This document shows, piece after piece, positions 17,410 through 26,399 of a DNA stretch of 64,000 bases (position 1 is the first letter of the stretch; every line of letters begins with the position of its first letter). Origin of the DNA: Parablautia intestinalis (GTDB lineage Bacteria; Bacillota; Clostridia; Lachnospirales; Lachnospiraceae). The stretch is from assembly GCA_003612395.1 (NCBI GenBank), contig RAYQ01000009.1, forward strand, positions 1 through 64,000. The letters run 5' to 3'. The notes beneath the pieces are model-generated. The model was not told the origin of the DNA. It ran no database searches and was given only the letters and a program-made list of their open reading frames with translations. The translations under genes were made by a program, and so were the position numbers.

Positions 17410-18777
17410 TTATTGCCATCCCTTTGTATATGCTTCATTGACTTTCAGGTACTCCTGTGTCAGTTTTTTCGCCAGAGAATATGAATTCACCAGCGGATGA
17501 ACCATCAGGCAGTCTACAGCTTTGGCTGTGCTTTTCTCCCGAAGTGCCTCAGATGCCAGACGCTCATACATTTTAACCCTGCGGATCAACTCCATCTGCA
17601 AATCACCGGGATTGTTTACCCGGTTAGGAATAAGGACCTCTCCCTTTATCGTACAGGTAACCTCCACCACATCATCCTCTAAAAGACCGGGAATGGCCCC
17701 CTGGTTGGGCACGCATAATATCATTTCTGACTCCGCACCCTGCTGCCGCGTTCTGATATACTTAAGAGCCACGCCTGCATATCCCCCTGCATCCTTTTCA
17801 TAAATATCAAAGTGATACGGTTTGGTTTTGCCCTGCATACCGGTTTCATTTGCCATATAGGCATTTTCCCTGCGTCCGTACCAATGTTCAAAAATCTTTA
17901 AACAATTATCAAAATCATTTTCAATGTCCATCCCTGAAAGCTCGTCCATCATATAGCGGTTCACATCACGTATCACCTCGCCCCGGGTCACCTTCGCATT
18001 CAGGATATTCTGTACCGCTTCCTCCCGGTAGAAAAAGTAATACAAATACTCATTTAAAGCACAGCCGAAATGCTCTGCCAGATCTTTTCCAAAAAAGCGC
18101 ATATCCGTATCCGTATAAAGCCTTGGATCCTTTAACAGCTCCGGCATGATCTCCTTTCCGTCCAGCTTAATACTGCTGAAAAAGGACAGATGATTTAACC
18201 CATAGCATTCCCCGCTCACCCGATCCTGCGCTGCTCCATAAAGCTTTGCCACGCTGTGAAGAAATCCGCTGGGCGCATCGCATATCCCATAGGTAAAATC
18301 ATATCCCATATCCCTGAGCGTCTGGGAAACCACCCCTGCCGGGTTGGTAAAATTAAAGATTTTCACATGAGGAGAAGCATATTTTTTCGCCAGCTCACAG
18401 TACTGTGCCAGCGCCGGGACGGAACGCATGGCAAAAGAAAAGCCTGCTGCTCCGGTGGTCTCCTGTCCCAGAATGCCCTTATCAAGCGCAGCCCTCTCGT
18501 CCCTAATCCGCATCTCATCCCCGCCTACGCGGATAGTGGTGATAATATAATCCGCATCCTTCACCGCATCTGCCGGATCCGTTGTAAGCAGGAACCTCAA
18601 ATCAGGGGCAAGCCGTTTCGACACCTGTGCTGCCATCCTCCCGAAAATATTCAGTTTCTTCTCGTCATTGTCCATAAAAACAACTTCCGTAATACCCAGC
18701 TCTTTGCTGCTCTGAGCCAGACTTTTTGCCAGAAACATGGAGCGCACGCCCCCACCGCCAATTACTGTTATCTTCAT
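17410..18777 (-). CDS. GH4 family NAD-dependent 6-phospho-glycosidase
   Basis: A 455-residue enzyme of the LicH/CelF/MelA class, which hydrolyses glycosides by an oxidation-elimination mechanism using NAD and a divalent metal. The N-terminal Rossmann motif is IGGGGVRSMFLAK. DNDEKKL marks the acidic end of the second strand, NPAGVVSQTL the substrate Asn region, and CDAPSG the metal-binding Cys segment, with the His in GLNHLSFF. The GICDAPSG form is typical of the 6-phospho-beta-glucosidase branch, but substrate choice is uncertain. GGAGG lies before ATG. A consensus promoter is 110-140 bp upstream. It is cotranscribed with PfkB. Confidence 0.88.
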   Translation of the reverse strand: MKITVIGGGGVRSMFLAKSLAQSSKELGITEVVFMDNDEKKLNIFGRMAAQVSKRLAPDLRFLLTTDPADAVKDADYIITTIRVGGDEMRIRDERAALDKGILGQETTGAAGFSFAMRSVPALAQYCELAKKYASPHVKIFNFTNPAGVVSQTLRDMGYDFTYGICDAPSGFLHSVAKLYGAAQDRVSGECYGLNHLSFFSSIKLDGKEIMPELLKDPRLYTDTDMRFFGKDLAEHFGCALNEYLYYFFYREEAVQNILNAKVTRGEVIRDVNRYMMDELSGMDIENDFDNCLKIFEHWYGRRENAYMANETGMQGKTKPYHFDIYEKDAGGYAGVALKYIRTRQQGAESEMILCVPNQGAIPGLLEDDVVEVTCTIKGEVLIPNRVNNPGDLQMELIRRVKMYERLASEALREKSTAKAVDCLMVHPLVNSYSLAKKLTQEYLKVNEAYTKGWQ

Positions 18778-18885
18778 TTTTCCTCCATATCAAAGAAGCT
18801 GACTACTGCCACTTTCTTTTCATACACACAAACAAAAGCTGTCAATACACTGGTACGTTTATAAGCTTTGCGCTCATCTGCCTCC

Positions 18886-18914
18886 ATTATAATATGTGAA
18901 TGCCTGAAATACAA
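18886..18914 (-). promoter_or_regulatory. Promoter of the GH4-PfkB operon
   Basis: On the minus strand TTGTAT (18909-18914) and TATAAT (18886-18891) are 17 bp apart. Just upstream, 18914-18945 carries AATGTA and TACATT as inverted half-sites about 19 bp apart, a possible regulator site. The rest of the gap to the nucleotidyltransferase (19151) shows nothing else clear except its GGGAGG ribosome site. Confidence 0.6.
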
Positions 18915-19151
18915 TGTAATTTCAAAACATAAAAAAATACATTACAGCACCTTGCATCTCCTATTCCGTTTATGCAAAAATCCCTGTCAAATCTCTTGCC
19001 TCACATACATATAAATGCTATTCTTTTCTTAAACCATATTTCAAAATTCGTTCCCACTATCTGCCGGAAAGCAGCTATTAAACACGCTCCGGACCCTTCA
19101 GCCTGAAACCGGTTATATTTTATCCAATCTGAATCGGGAGGTAAACAAATC

Positions 19152-20030
19152 ATGCCAAAAACATTTCAGGTAGAAAATATATTATCAAAAATTGTCAGCG
19201 AATTATCTGCCTGTACTTTTGTAAAAGGAATTGTACTGGGCGGTTCAAGAGCAACCGGGACAACCGATGAACATTCAGATATTGATATAGGCATTTATTA
19301 TAAAAAAGGGCAGATAGATTATACCCTGCTAAATGAAGCGGCTAGACGCCTTGATGATGAAGGCAGGGAAAACTTAATTTGCCGGGAAGGTGAGTGGGGC
19401 CCGTGGGTAAATTGCGGCGGGTGGCTGGTGACAGACGGCTTTCACGTAGATTTGATCCTGCGGGATATAGACAGAGTAAAAGACATTGTGGTTAACACCA
19501 ATGCAGGTGATTTTTCTGCCAATTACCAGACCGGACACCCCCACGCTTATCTTGATGTGATGTATCGCGGAGAGCTTGCTTCCTGTAAAATCCTGTATTC
19601 CGGTGATGATGATTTTATATATCTACAAAACAGCGCCCGGGAATATCCGGCAGCATTAAAGTCCTCTCTGCTGCATTTTTTTATGTTTGAAACCGGGTTT
19701 TCCTGTGCACTCGCTTCAAAAAATATGCACAGCGGTGACAGCTATTACTTTACAGGGCATATATTCCGCTCTGTTTCTGCCCTGAATCAGGCAATCTTCG
19801 CTTTAAATGAAAAGTGGTGTCTCAATGAAAAAAAAGCTGTTTACCGCATAGATTCCTTCCCCTGCGCTCCTGCGGATTACTCAGACCGCGTGAATGAACT
19901 TTTTCACACCCTTACCACTTCACCCGTTCGGACAATCAGCCTTTTAAGGGAATTGTATGACGAAACCCTTCGTTTAGTGCAAACTAGCGCAGGGCAGCAG
20001 GAGGACTTTCTTTATGCAGGAAATTTGTAA
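19152..20030 (+). CDS. Nucleotidyltransferase-fold protein with DUF4037-like C-terminus
   Basis: A 292-residue protein. The N-terminus has the minimal nucleotidyltransferase signature GGSRATGTTDEHSDIDIGIY (G-S then D-x-D), with a probable third carboxylate in FHVDLILRD. The C-terminal half is helical and resembles the DUF4037 partner region of such proteins. Relatives transfer nucleotides to small molecules (as in aminoglycoside resistance) or proteins; the substrate here is unknown. GGGAGG lies before the ATG. It is transcribed away from the GH4 operon, and its 3' end faces the AraC gene 46 bp away. No resistance role is claimed. Confidence 0.75.
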   Translation: MPKTFQVENILSKIVSELSACTFVKGIVLGGSRATGTTDEHSDIDIGIYYKKGQIDYTLLNEAARRLDDEGRENLICREGEWGPWVNCGGWLVTDGFHVDLILRDIDRVKDIVVNTNAGDFSANYQTGHPHAYLDVMYRGELASCKILYSGDDDFIYLQNSAREYPAALKSSLLHFFMFETGFSCALASKNMHSGDSYYFTGHIFRSVSALNQAIFALNEKWCLNEKKAVYRIDSFPCAPADYSDRVNELFHTLTTSPVRTISLLRELYDETLRLVQTSAGQQEDFLYAGNL

Positions 20031-20076
20031 TCCGGTTTTCTTCCGGTCTTTGTTGTTAACGGATTTATATACGATC

Positions 20077-20814
20077 TTATAACCTGCTGTGTACGTATCT
20101 CTCCCGATACTTTTTGGGTGTCTGCCCGGTGTACTGACGGAACAGCTTAGTGAAATAGCTTTGGGAAGAAAAGGCAAAAGCTGCGCTGACCGCGGCGCAG
20201 GAGCATTCCGTATCTAACAGCATGCTTTCCGCTGCCCTAAGCTTACTTTCCATAATATAATCCGTGATCGATATTCCTGTCTCTTTTTTGAATAGGGACG
20301 AAAGATAATCAGGGTTTCTTTTAATCTGCCCTGCGATATCCGTCACACGAATGGAGCTGTTTAAGTGACGGTGTATGTAATCCATACATCTCATCACCGT
20401 TTTGGAATAGACCTTCTCCTTCTTCACAGCCCGCATGTACCTGGTAAAATATTCTATGGCCTCCTCATGAAGCCTGCTGATATCTTCTACTGTTTTATAT
20501 TTGTCCATCTGCTGAATATAGTAGTCGCTGGTGGTATATGCCGTTTCACTGTTCATGCCTCCGCTTACCGCAAACCGCATTACCAGCGTCATGGACGCCA
20601 CAAACAGATACTTCATGTTCGTCAACGGATCGTCTGAGAGATGCCCCTGCTTTTGTGCGCAGAAGGTTAAGCGGGCTTCCTCCACTGACCGGAGATCCCC
20701 GTCCCGCACATGCCTGTACATACGCATCTCTTCCTCATAATCGCTGTGCCTGAAATTTTGCTCTCTGTTTATAAATTCCATATGTGAAATCTGCTCTGTT
20801 ATTTTTCTTTTCAT
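20077..20814 (-). CDS. AraC-family transcriptional regulator
   Basis: A 245-residue regulator. Residues ~140-240 contain the double helix-turn-helix of AraC proteins, with IRVTDIAGQIKRNPDYLSSL for the first HTH and FSSQSYFTKLFRQYTGQTPKKYR as the family signature. The N-terminal ~130 residues are helical with no cupin fold visible and may bind an effector. I start it at MKRKITEQ (20814); the upstream in-frame extension runs through the divergent promoter region and looks non-coding. It is divergent to the GH3 glucosidase gene, which it probably controls. A direct repeat at 20875-20904 is a candidate site. Confidence 0.85.
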   Translation of the reverse strand: MKRKITEQISHMEFINREQNFRHSDYEEEMRMYRHVRDGDLRSVEEARLTFCAQKQGHLSDDPLTNMKYLFVASMTLVMRFAVSGGMNSETAYTTSDYYIQQMDKYKTVEDISRLHEEAIEYFTRYMRAVKKEKVYSKTVMRCMDYIHRHLNSSIRVTDIAGQIKRNPDYLSSLFKKETGISITDYIMESKLRAAESMLLDTECSCAAVSAAFAFSSQSYFTKLFRQYTGQTPKKYRERYVHSRL

Positions 20815-20874
20815 AGTCTTTCTATACGAATAACCATGCCCTTTCCATAACCTGCAAACTTTCATACATAGCCA

Positions 20875-20904
20875 GTATGTATTGCATACCGTGTATGTAT
20901 TGCA
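20875..20904. promoter_or_regulatory. Direct-repeat operator candidate between araC-type gene and GH3
   Basis: GTATGTATTGCA occurs at 20875-20886 and again at 20893-20904, 18 bp start to start. Same-face direct repeats in a divergent regulator/target intergenic region are typical AraC-family sites. The rest of 20815-21113 is AT-rich, with no ORF I trust. Confidence 0.5.
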
Positions 20905-21113
20905 CAGGCACAAATCGTACATCAGTATATTACCTTTTTTCTAAGAATTTTAATATCATGTTTTCCTATTTTATCATATTCTGTTATATAGAAGCAAGTC
21001 CATGGCAGCAGACATACCATGCCTCGTACCAGACCGGTCTTCGGATGCCTTCAATGCCCATGGAAATCATATCATCATTTTATATCATTTATTTTTATAG
21101 AAAGGAACGGACC

Positions 21114-23645
21114 ATGAACAGAAAATTAAAAGAGACCAAACTTACCGGAACCCTCTCACAGGATGCGCAGCCCTATGAAGCCCTGCACCGTAAAGTGGCA
21201 AAATCCGCCGCTGCAGAGGGCTTTGTCCTTTTGAAAAACGATCAGCATCTGCTGCCTCTGGCAAAAGGAACGAAGCTGGCTCTCTATGGAGCAGGCGCCT
21301 CCAATCCCATCAAGGGTGGAACCGGCTCAGGCGATGTCAATGAGCGTGAGGTTGTGAGCATCTACGATGGCCTGAAGCAGGCAGGCTATGAGATCACCAC
21401 GGAAAGCTGGATTAAAAGCTTCCAAAAACAGTATGAGCAGTCCCGCCTTGAATGGCGTCAAAGGATCTGGGATGAAGCGGACAAAGCTACAGGCGATCCT
21501 ATGGCATTTTTCAATGCATATGCCTCCATGCAGTATGCCATGCCAGCAGGCGATATGCCGGAAAAAACCGATGCCGATACAGCTGTATATGTAATCAGCC
21601 GGATTGCCGGGGAAGCAGCCGACCGGTATGATGCGGAAAGCGATTACTATCTGAATAAGAAGGAAGAAGAGATCTTAAAGACTATATGCAGCCTCTACAG
21701 GAATGTCATTCTTCTGATCAACTCAGGCGGAATCATTGATCTCTCTTTCCTTGATACCTATGACAATATTTCCAGTGTGGTTCTGATCTCCCAGCCGGGT
21801 ATGGAAACCGGAAATGCAGTTGCTTCCATCTTTACAGGAGAAGTAACCCCTGGCGGAAAGCTTACCGATACCTGGGCGTACAAATACGAAGATTATCCCA
21901 ATTCCAAAACCTTTTCCCACAATAATGGAAACGTGCAGACCGAAGAATACACGGAAGGCATCTATGTAGGCTATCGTTATTTCGACACCTTTCAGGTTCC
22001 GGTCCGCTATCCTTTCGGCTACGGAATGTCCTACACGGACTTTGCCATTACCGTCAAAGGCATTGCCAAAGCGCAGGATAATTCTATTTCCGTTACCGTT
22101 TCCGTGACAAATAAAGGCACTGCCTACAGCGGCAGGGAAGTTGTTCAGATCTATGTATCCTGCCCTCAGGAGACTATGGAGAAGGAATACCGCCGTCTGG
22201 CCGGCTTTGCAAAGACAGGACTTCTTGCTCCCGGACAAAGTGAGGAGATGACAATCACAATTCCTCTCTATACACTGGCATCTTTCTGCACCCGGACACC
22301 CGGATGGGTTCTGGAAAAAGGTGTTTACGGCCTGTTCGCAGGCAGCAGCATCGCCACCGCCTCCCTGGCAGGCACTGTCAGTCTGGACGAGGACGCGCTA
22401 CTTATCAAAACTGGTCATATCTGCCCTCTGCAGGACGAGCTGCAGGAATTATCCGCCCCCAGGGAAACTGTACAGGCACTTCGAAATTCCTGGCTCTCCC
22501 GTGCCGACAGCGTACCTTCTCTTAATGTTGAGGCTTCCTCTCTGCAGACAGCAACTGTTGTTTACGGCAAAGAGAAAGACAATATATCACCGGAAGTATG
22601 GCAGTTTGTAGATTCTTTAAGCGTTGACCAGCTCACCCTCCTGGCAACAGGCGATCCTGGCAAGAGCCAGAATGCCGATGAGGATCAGAAGGACAGTGCC
22701 CTCGGAAGTGCCGGCATCTCCGTGCCGGGTTCCGCTGCCCAGACCAGCAGCTGTGCCCTGAAAGACAAAAATCTGGCGCCAATTGTCTTGGCGGACGGCC
22801 CTGCAGGTCTTAGACTTCTCCAGAGCTACCCTGTTGTCAAGGGAGAAATCCAGCCGGTTCCTTTTGAGATGAGCTTAGAGCATGGTTTTCTTGTAAGAAA
22901 TGCAAAGACCCCTGTAGATGGCGCCGAGCTTTATTATCAGTACTGCACCGCTTTTCCTATCGGAACACTGCTGGCACAGACCTGGGATCCGGCTCTGATG
23001 CAGGAAGTTGGCAAAGCCGTGGCTGAGGAAATGAACCTGTTTAGCGTAACCCTCTGGCTGGCTCCGGGTATGAATATCCACCGCAATCCTCTTTGCGGCC
23101 GCAATTTCGAATACTATTCCGAGGATCCCCTTCTTGCCGGCAAGATGGCGGCTGCCATGACGGACGGTGTACAGTCAGTATATGGGTGTGGAACAACCAT
23201 CAAACACTTTGCCTGCAACAATCAGGAGGACAACCGCATGGGCTCTGACTCCGTTATTTCCGAACGTACCCTGCGGGAAATTTATCTGAAGGGATTCGAG
23301 ATCGCCGTAAAGGAAAGCCAGCCCATGTCCATCATGACCAGCTACAATCTGATCAACGGCATCCATGCCGCCAACAACTATGATCTGTGTACAAAGGCAG
23401 CCCGGGACGAATGGGGCTTTGCCGGTGTTATCATGACTGACTGGACTACTACCCAGAACGGGCCGGACTGTACCGCATCCGGATGCATGCGCGCCGGAAA
23501 TGATCTGGTTATGCCCGGCGTTCCAAACGATCACAGCGATATTAAGGCCGCACTGGAAGACGGAAGCCTTTCTTTGGAACAGCTAAAGCTCAGCGTTGCC
23601 CATCTGGTAAATATCGTGTGGAAATCTAACCGGTATGATGCGTAG
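21114..23645 (+). CDS. GH3 beta-glucosidase, circularly permuted domain order
   Basis: An 843-residue cytoplasmic enzyme (no signal peptide) releasing glucose or a related sugar from the non-reducing end of glycosides. The domain order is inverted compared with most GH3 proteins. The alpha/beta sandwich (GFVLLKND, ALYGAGASNPIKGGTGSGDV) comes first, then a fibronectin-III-like domain (GREVVQIYVSCPQ...LAGFAKTGLLAPGQ). The TIM barrel follows (LADGPAGLRL, GRNFEYYSEDP, TIKHFACNNQE), with nucleophile Asp near residue 776 in GVIMTDW. This arrangement is known from rumen Ruminococcus and Butyrivibrio glucosidases. I start it at MNRKLKE after AAAGGAACGG; an open frame 79 codons longer runs into the promoter. 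The divergent AraC gene is the likely regulator. Confidence 0.93.
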   Translation: MNRKLKETKLTGTLSQDAQPYEALHRKVAKSAAAEGFVLLKNDQHLLPLAKGTKLALYGAGASNPIKGGTGSGDVNEREVVSIYDGLKQAGYEITTESWIKSFQKQYEQSRLEWRQRIWDEADKATGDPMAFFNAYASMQYAMPAGDMPEKTDADTAVYVISRIAGEAADRYDAESDYYLNKKEEEILKTICSLYRNVILLINSGGIIDLSFLDTYDNISSVVLISQPGMETGNAVASIFTGEVTPGGKLTDTWAYKYEDYPNSKTFSHNNGNVQTEEYTEGIYVGYRYFDTFQVPVRYPFGYGMSYTDFAITVKGIAKAQDNSISVTVSVTNKGTAYSGREVVQIYVSCPQETMEKEYRRLAGFAKTGLLAPGQSEEMTITIPLYTLASFCTRTPGWVLEKGVYGLFAGSSIATASLAGTVSLDEDALLIKTGHICPLQDELQELSAPRETVQALRNSWLSRADSVPSLNVEASSLQTATVVYGKEKDNISPEVWQFVDSLSVDQLTLLATGDPGKSQNADEDQKDSALGSAGISVPGSAAQTSSCALKDKNLAPIVLADGPAGLRLLQSYPVVKGEIQPVPFEMSLEHGFLVRNAKTPVDGAELYYQYCTAFPIGTLLAQTWDPALMQEVGKAVAEEMNLFSVTLWLAPGMNIHRNPLCGRNFEYYSEDPLLAGKMAAAMTDGVQSVYGCGTTIKHFACNNQEDNRMGSDSVISERTLREIYLKGFEIAVKESQPMSIMTSYNLINGIHAANNYDLCTKAARDEWGFAGVIMTDWTTTQNGPDCTASGCMRAGNDLVMPGVPNDHSDIKAALEDGSLSLEQLKLSVAHLVNIVWKSNRYDA

Positions 23646-23810
23646 CCGTTATAGCAGCAGGCCGCGCTGAGCGTACACGCACCGTGCAGACTGCCGCATG
23701 TATACATCTTTTACCTGTTTTCCATCCCACTATGTTGCGCCCATACCGGCAGCGGCAGGGGCGCAAGTATAGTAAGCCTTTAATCTGCAGATACTAAGGA
23801 GGTATTTTCT

Positions 23811-25478
23811 ATGATCAAAGAAAAAGACTGGATAAAGGATCTGGTCATTTACCAGATATACCCCCGCAGCTTCTATGATGCCAATGGCGATGGCATAGGA
23901 GACCTGCCCGGGGTTCTGCAAAAGCTTGACTACCTGGAAGAATTGGGAATCAATGCCATTTGGTTTTCGCCGGTGTACCGCTCGCCTAATGACGACAACG
24001 GCTATGATATCTCGGGTTATCAGGAGATCATGGAGGAATTTGGCACCATGGAGGACTGGGAGCGCCTGCGGGACGCCTGCAAGGAAAAGGGCATCCGTAT
24101 TATCATGGACCTGGTGGTAAATCATTCCTCTGACGAACACCCCTGGTTCCTTGAATCCCGTTCATCCAGGGACAATGACAAGAGCGAATATTATATCTGG
24201 CGCGATCCGCTAGATGGCCATGAGCCCAATAACTGGGCATCTGCCTTCGGCGGCAGTGCCTGGGAATATGTGCCGGAAAGAGGCCAGTATTATTTCCATT
24301 ATTTTTCCAAAAAACAGCCTGATCTCAATTGGGCCTGCCCGCGTCTGCGGGAAGAAATTTTTCATATGATAGACTGGTGGGTAGATAAAGGGGTAGATGG
24401 TTTCCGCGTGGATGCTATCAGCTATCTGGATAAACCCCGGGATTTCCCGGATTCCACCCAACCTCCGCAGCCGGACGGGTATTCCTTCCCTGATACGCTG
24501 GCAGGCCGTCCCGGCACCCATGCCTACATCCGCGAGATGAACCAGCGTATCTATACCCCCCGAAATGTACTGACTGTGGGAGAGGTTTCCGCCCCTACTG
24601 TGGAAGAACTTGGCAATTATGTGCGCACAGACCGGGAAGAATTTGATATGGCAATCCCCTTCGTACCGCCTGTAGTGGAAATTGACACCTGGTCGCCGGA
24701 TAAATTAAGGCACGACATTGAGGAAAGCTACGAAGCCCTAAAAGGAAACGGCTGGTGGGCGCGTTTTTTCAGCAATCACGATAAGCCCAGGCAGGTTTCT
24801 CTCTACGGCGATGACGCACAGTATTGGGAAGTTTCGGCGAAGCTTCTGGCAATGTTCCTACACAGTCTGCCCGGCACGCCCTTTGTATATCAGGGGGAGG
24901 AGATCGGCATGACAAATGTTAAGCTCCCCTCTATAGAAGATTACAATGATCTGGATACCATAAACACATACCGCCAGAGCCTTCTTTCCGGTATGACACC
25001 GGAAGCTGCCCTTACCCGTGCCCGGCTAATCAGCCGGGATAATGCCCGCACCCCTATGCAGTGGGACGACTCCGAACAAGGCGGCTTTACCACCGGCACC
25101 CCCTGGCTCAAGGTGAATCCAAACACAGCAAAAATCAATGTGAAAGCCCAGCGTCAGGATCCACACTCTGTCTATCAGTGCTACCGCCAGTTAATTGCCC
25201 TGCGGAAAAAATCTCCGTCCTTATCCCGCGGAGATATGACCTTTTTAGAAACCGGCTGCAAAGAGCTCATAGCCTTTACCCGCAGTACGCCCGGTGAGGC
25301 GCTGATAACATTTCACAACTTCTCAGGGCAGGAGCTCACCATCCCTGATGCCCTGTTAAGCGCTGCGGGAGAGGCGCTGCTGTCCTCCTACGACCGTGAA
25401 GGCGGCTACCGCGGGCCTGTACTGCGGCCTTATGAGTCGGTGATTTTTCGGGTGAAAAAGCCAAAGCCCCCGCAGTAA
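23811..25478 (+). CDS. GH13 alpha-glucosidase (oligo-1,6-glucosidase type)
   Basis: A 555-residue cytoplasmic enzyme that releases glucose from short alpha-glucosides. The GH13 regions are in order: DLVVNHSSDEHPWF, GFRVDAISYL (nucleophile Asp201), LTVGEVSAP (acid/base Glu258) and FFSNHDKPR (transition-state Asp324). The YQIYPRSFYDANGDGIGDL opening and QGEEIGMTN are typical of the oligo-1,6-glucosidase/trehalose-6-phosphate hydrolase subfamilies. AAGGAGG lies before the ATG. It follows GH3 by 165 bp on the same strand, possibly in the same regulon. The last codons (KPKPPQ) are read from the edge of a family B repeat, so the native C-terminus has been altered by the repeat. Confidence 0.93.
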   Translation: MIKEKDWIKDLVIYQIYPRSFYDANGDGIGDLPGVLQKLDYLEELGINAIWFSPVYRSPNDDNGYDISGYQEIMEEFGTMEDWERLRDACKEKGIRIIMDLVVNHSSDEHPWFLESRSSRDNDKSEYYIWRDPLDGHEPNNWASAFGGSAWEYVPERGQYYFHYFSKKQPDLNWACPRLREEIFHMIDWWVDKGVDGFRVDAISYLDKPRDFPDSTQPPQPDGYSFPDTLAGRPGTHAYIREMNQRIYTPRNVLTVGEVSAPTVEELGNYVRTDREEFDMAIPFVPPVVEIDTWSPDKLRHDIEESYEALKGNGWWARFFSNHDKPRQVSLYGDDAQYWEVSAKLLAMFLHSLPGTPFVYQGEEIGMTNVKLPSIEDYNDLDTINTYRQSLLSGMTPEAALTRARLISRDNARTPMQWDDSEQGGFTTGTPWLKVNPNTAKINVKAQRQDPHSVYQCYRQLIALRKKSPSLSRGDMTFLETGCKELIAFTRSTPGEALITFHNFSGQELTIPDALLSAAGEALLSSYDREGGYRGPVLRPYESVIFRVKKPKPPQ

Positions 25479-25660
25479 GCTGACGGGGCATCAAACTTGC
25501 AACGCAACAGAGCGCAACACATCTTCTATGTGTCGGTATTTGGTCTACGCTCCGCTTCGGTCCGTGCTGAGCATGCGCCACCGGCGCATAGCACCCCTCG
25601 CGTCAGTCGCCAAATGGACATGCTTGCATGTCCGCCTGGCTCGTTGCTCGCGAAAATAAA
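25462..25660 (+). repeat. Family B hairpin element with inserted modules
   Basis: The ends match the copy at 13822-13924 (CCCCCGCAGTAAGCTG at one end, GGCTCGTTGCTCGCG at the other). About 95 bp of additional modules are inserted, including the hairpin ACACAT-CTTCT-ATGTGT and GCGCCACCGGCGC. The main stem is GGACATGC-TT-GCATGTCC. The first bases overlap the end of the GH13 gene. Confidence 0.75.
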
Positions 25661-25685
25661 TAACAGAAATCAGGAGGAACACAAA

Positions 25686-26138
25686 ATGTTAGAAGTCGGA
25701 ACAAAAGCGCCGTCATTTTCACTGCCCGATCAGAACGGACAAATGCACTCTTTGGAGGAATACAAGGGGAAAAAAGTGATATTGTATTTCTACCCCAAGG
25801 ACAATACCCCGGGCTGTACCAAGCAGGCCTGTAATTTCGGCGAGCTCTATCCCCAATTTCAGGAAAAGGGCGCCGTAGTCCTTGGCGTCAGCAAAGACTC
25901 TGTCGCTTCCCACAAAAAATTTGAAGAAAAATTTTCCCTTCCCTTCACACTGCTCTCCGATACGGAACTTTCCTGCATCAAGGCTTATGACGTCTGGCAG
26001 GAAAAGAAAAATTATGGGAAAGTAAGCATGGGAGTGGTCAGAACCACCTATCTGATTGATGAGGAGGGCGTCATTGTGAAAGCATTTGGCAATGTGAAAG
26101 CGGCGGAAAATCCGGCAAAAATGCTGGAATGTATCTGA
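25686..26138 (+). CDS. bcp: Thiol peroxidase, Bcp/PrxQ peroxiredoxin
   Basis: A 150-residue cytoplasmic peroxidase that reduces hydrogen and organic peroxides with thioredoxin. The peroxidatic site is YFYPKDNTPGCTKQAC, with Cys44 as attacking cysteine and Cys49 as resolving cysteine, the 5-residue spacing of the Bcp class. The later Arg/Thr region is VVRTTYLIDEEG. GGAGG precedes the ATG at 25686. The frame is open upstream, but only through the family B repeat. The gene is flanked by repeat elements on both sides and appears monocistronic. Confidence 0.93.
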   Translation: MLEVGTKAPSFSLPDQNGQMHSLEEYKGKKVILYFYPKDNTPGCTKQACNFGELYPQFQEKGAVVLGVSKDSVASHKKFEEKFSLPFTLLSDTELSCIKAYDVWQEKKNYGKVSMGVVRTTYLIDEEGVIVKAFGNVKAAENPAKMLECI

Positions 26139-26146
26139 GCGTGATA

Positions 26147-26294
26147 AACAAACGCCGATACGCTTTGCGAATCGTCTTATTGTAACAAACGCCGACACGC
26201 TTTGCGAATCGTCTTATTGTAACAAACGCCGACACGCTTCGCGAGTTGTCTTATTGTAACAAATGCCGACACGCTTTGCGAGTCGTCTTATTGT
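26147..26294 (+). repeat. Four exact 37-bp tandem copies of the family A hairpin
   Basis: Units start at 26147, 26184, 26221 and 26258 with no spacer. Each begins AACAAACGCC (AACAAATGCC in the last) and ends GTCTTATTGT. Each folds as a 4+3-bp stem around CGC-TTT-GCG. Unit 1 has CGAT/ATCG where unit 4 has CGAC/GTCG, a compensatory change. A partial copy follows near 26305-26330. Nothing else is visible before the next gene at 26400. Confidence 0.9.
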
Positions 26295-26399
26295 AAGCAG
26301 TCCGGCCCATGGCTTTGCGCTTATTGCAAAATCATGGACCGGTTGTCTGTGTTATGATCATATTTTCTGCGTCTTCCCCGTCTGGAAGCCGTACCGCTC

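Noticed and set aside
20877-21113. 79-codon N-terminal extension of the GH3 gene
   Set aside because: The stretch is intergenic, holds the operator repeats and lacks family similarity; the ATG at 21114 has a proper ribosome site.
26147-26294. Regular 37-bp repeats resembling a CRISPR array
   Set aside because: The units are directly adjacent with no spacers, and no cas genes are present. They are a tandem hairpin repeat.
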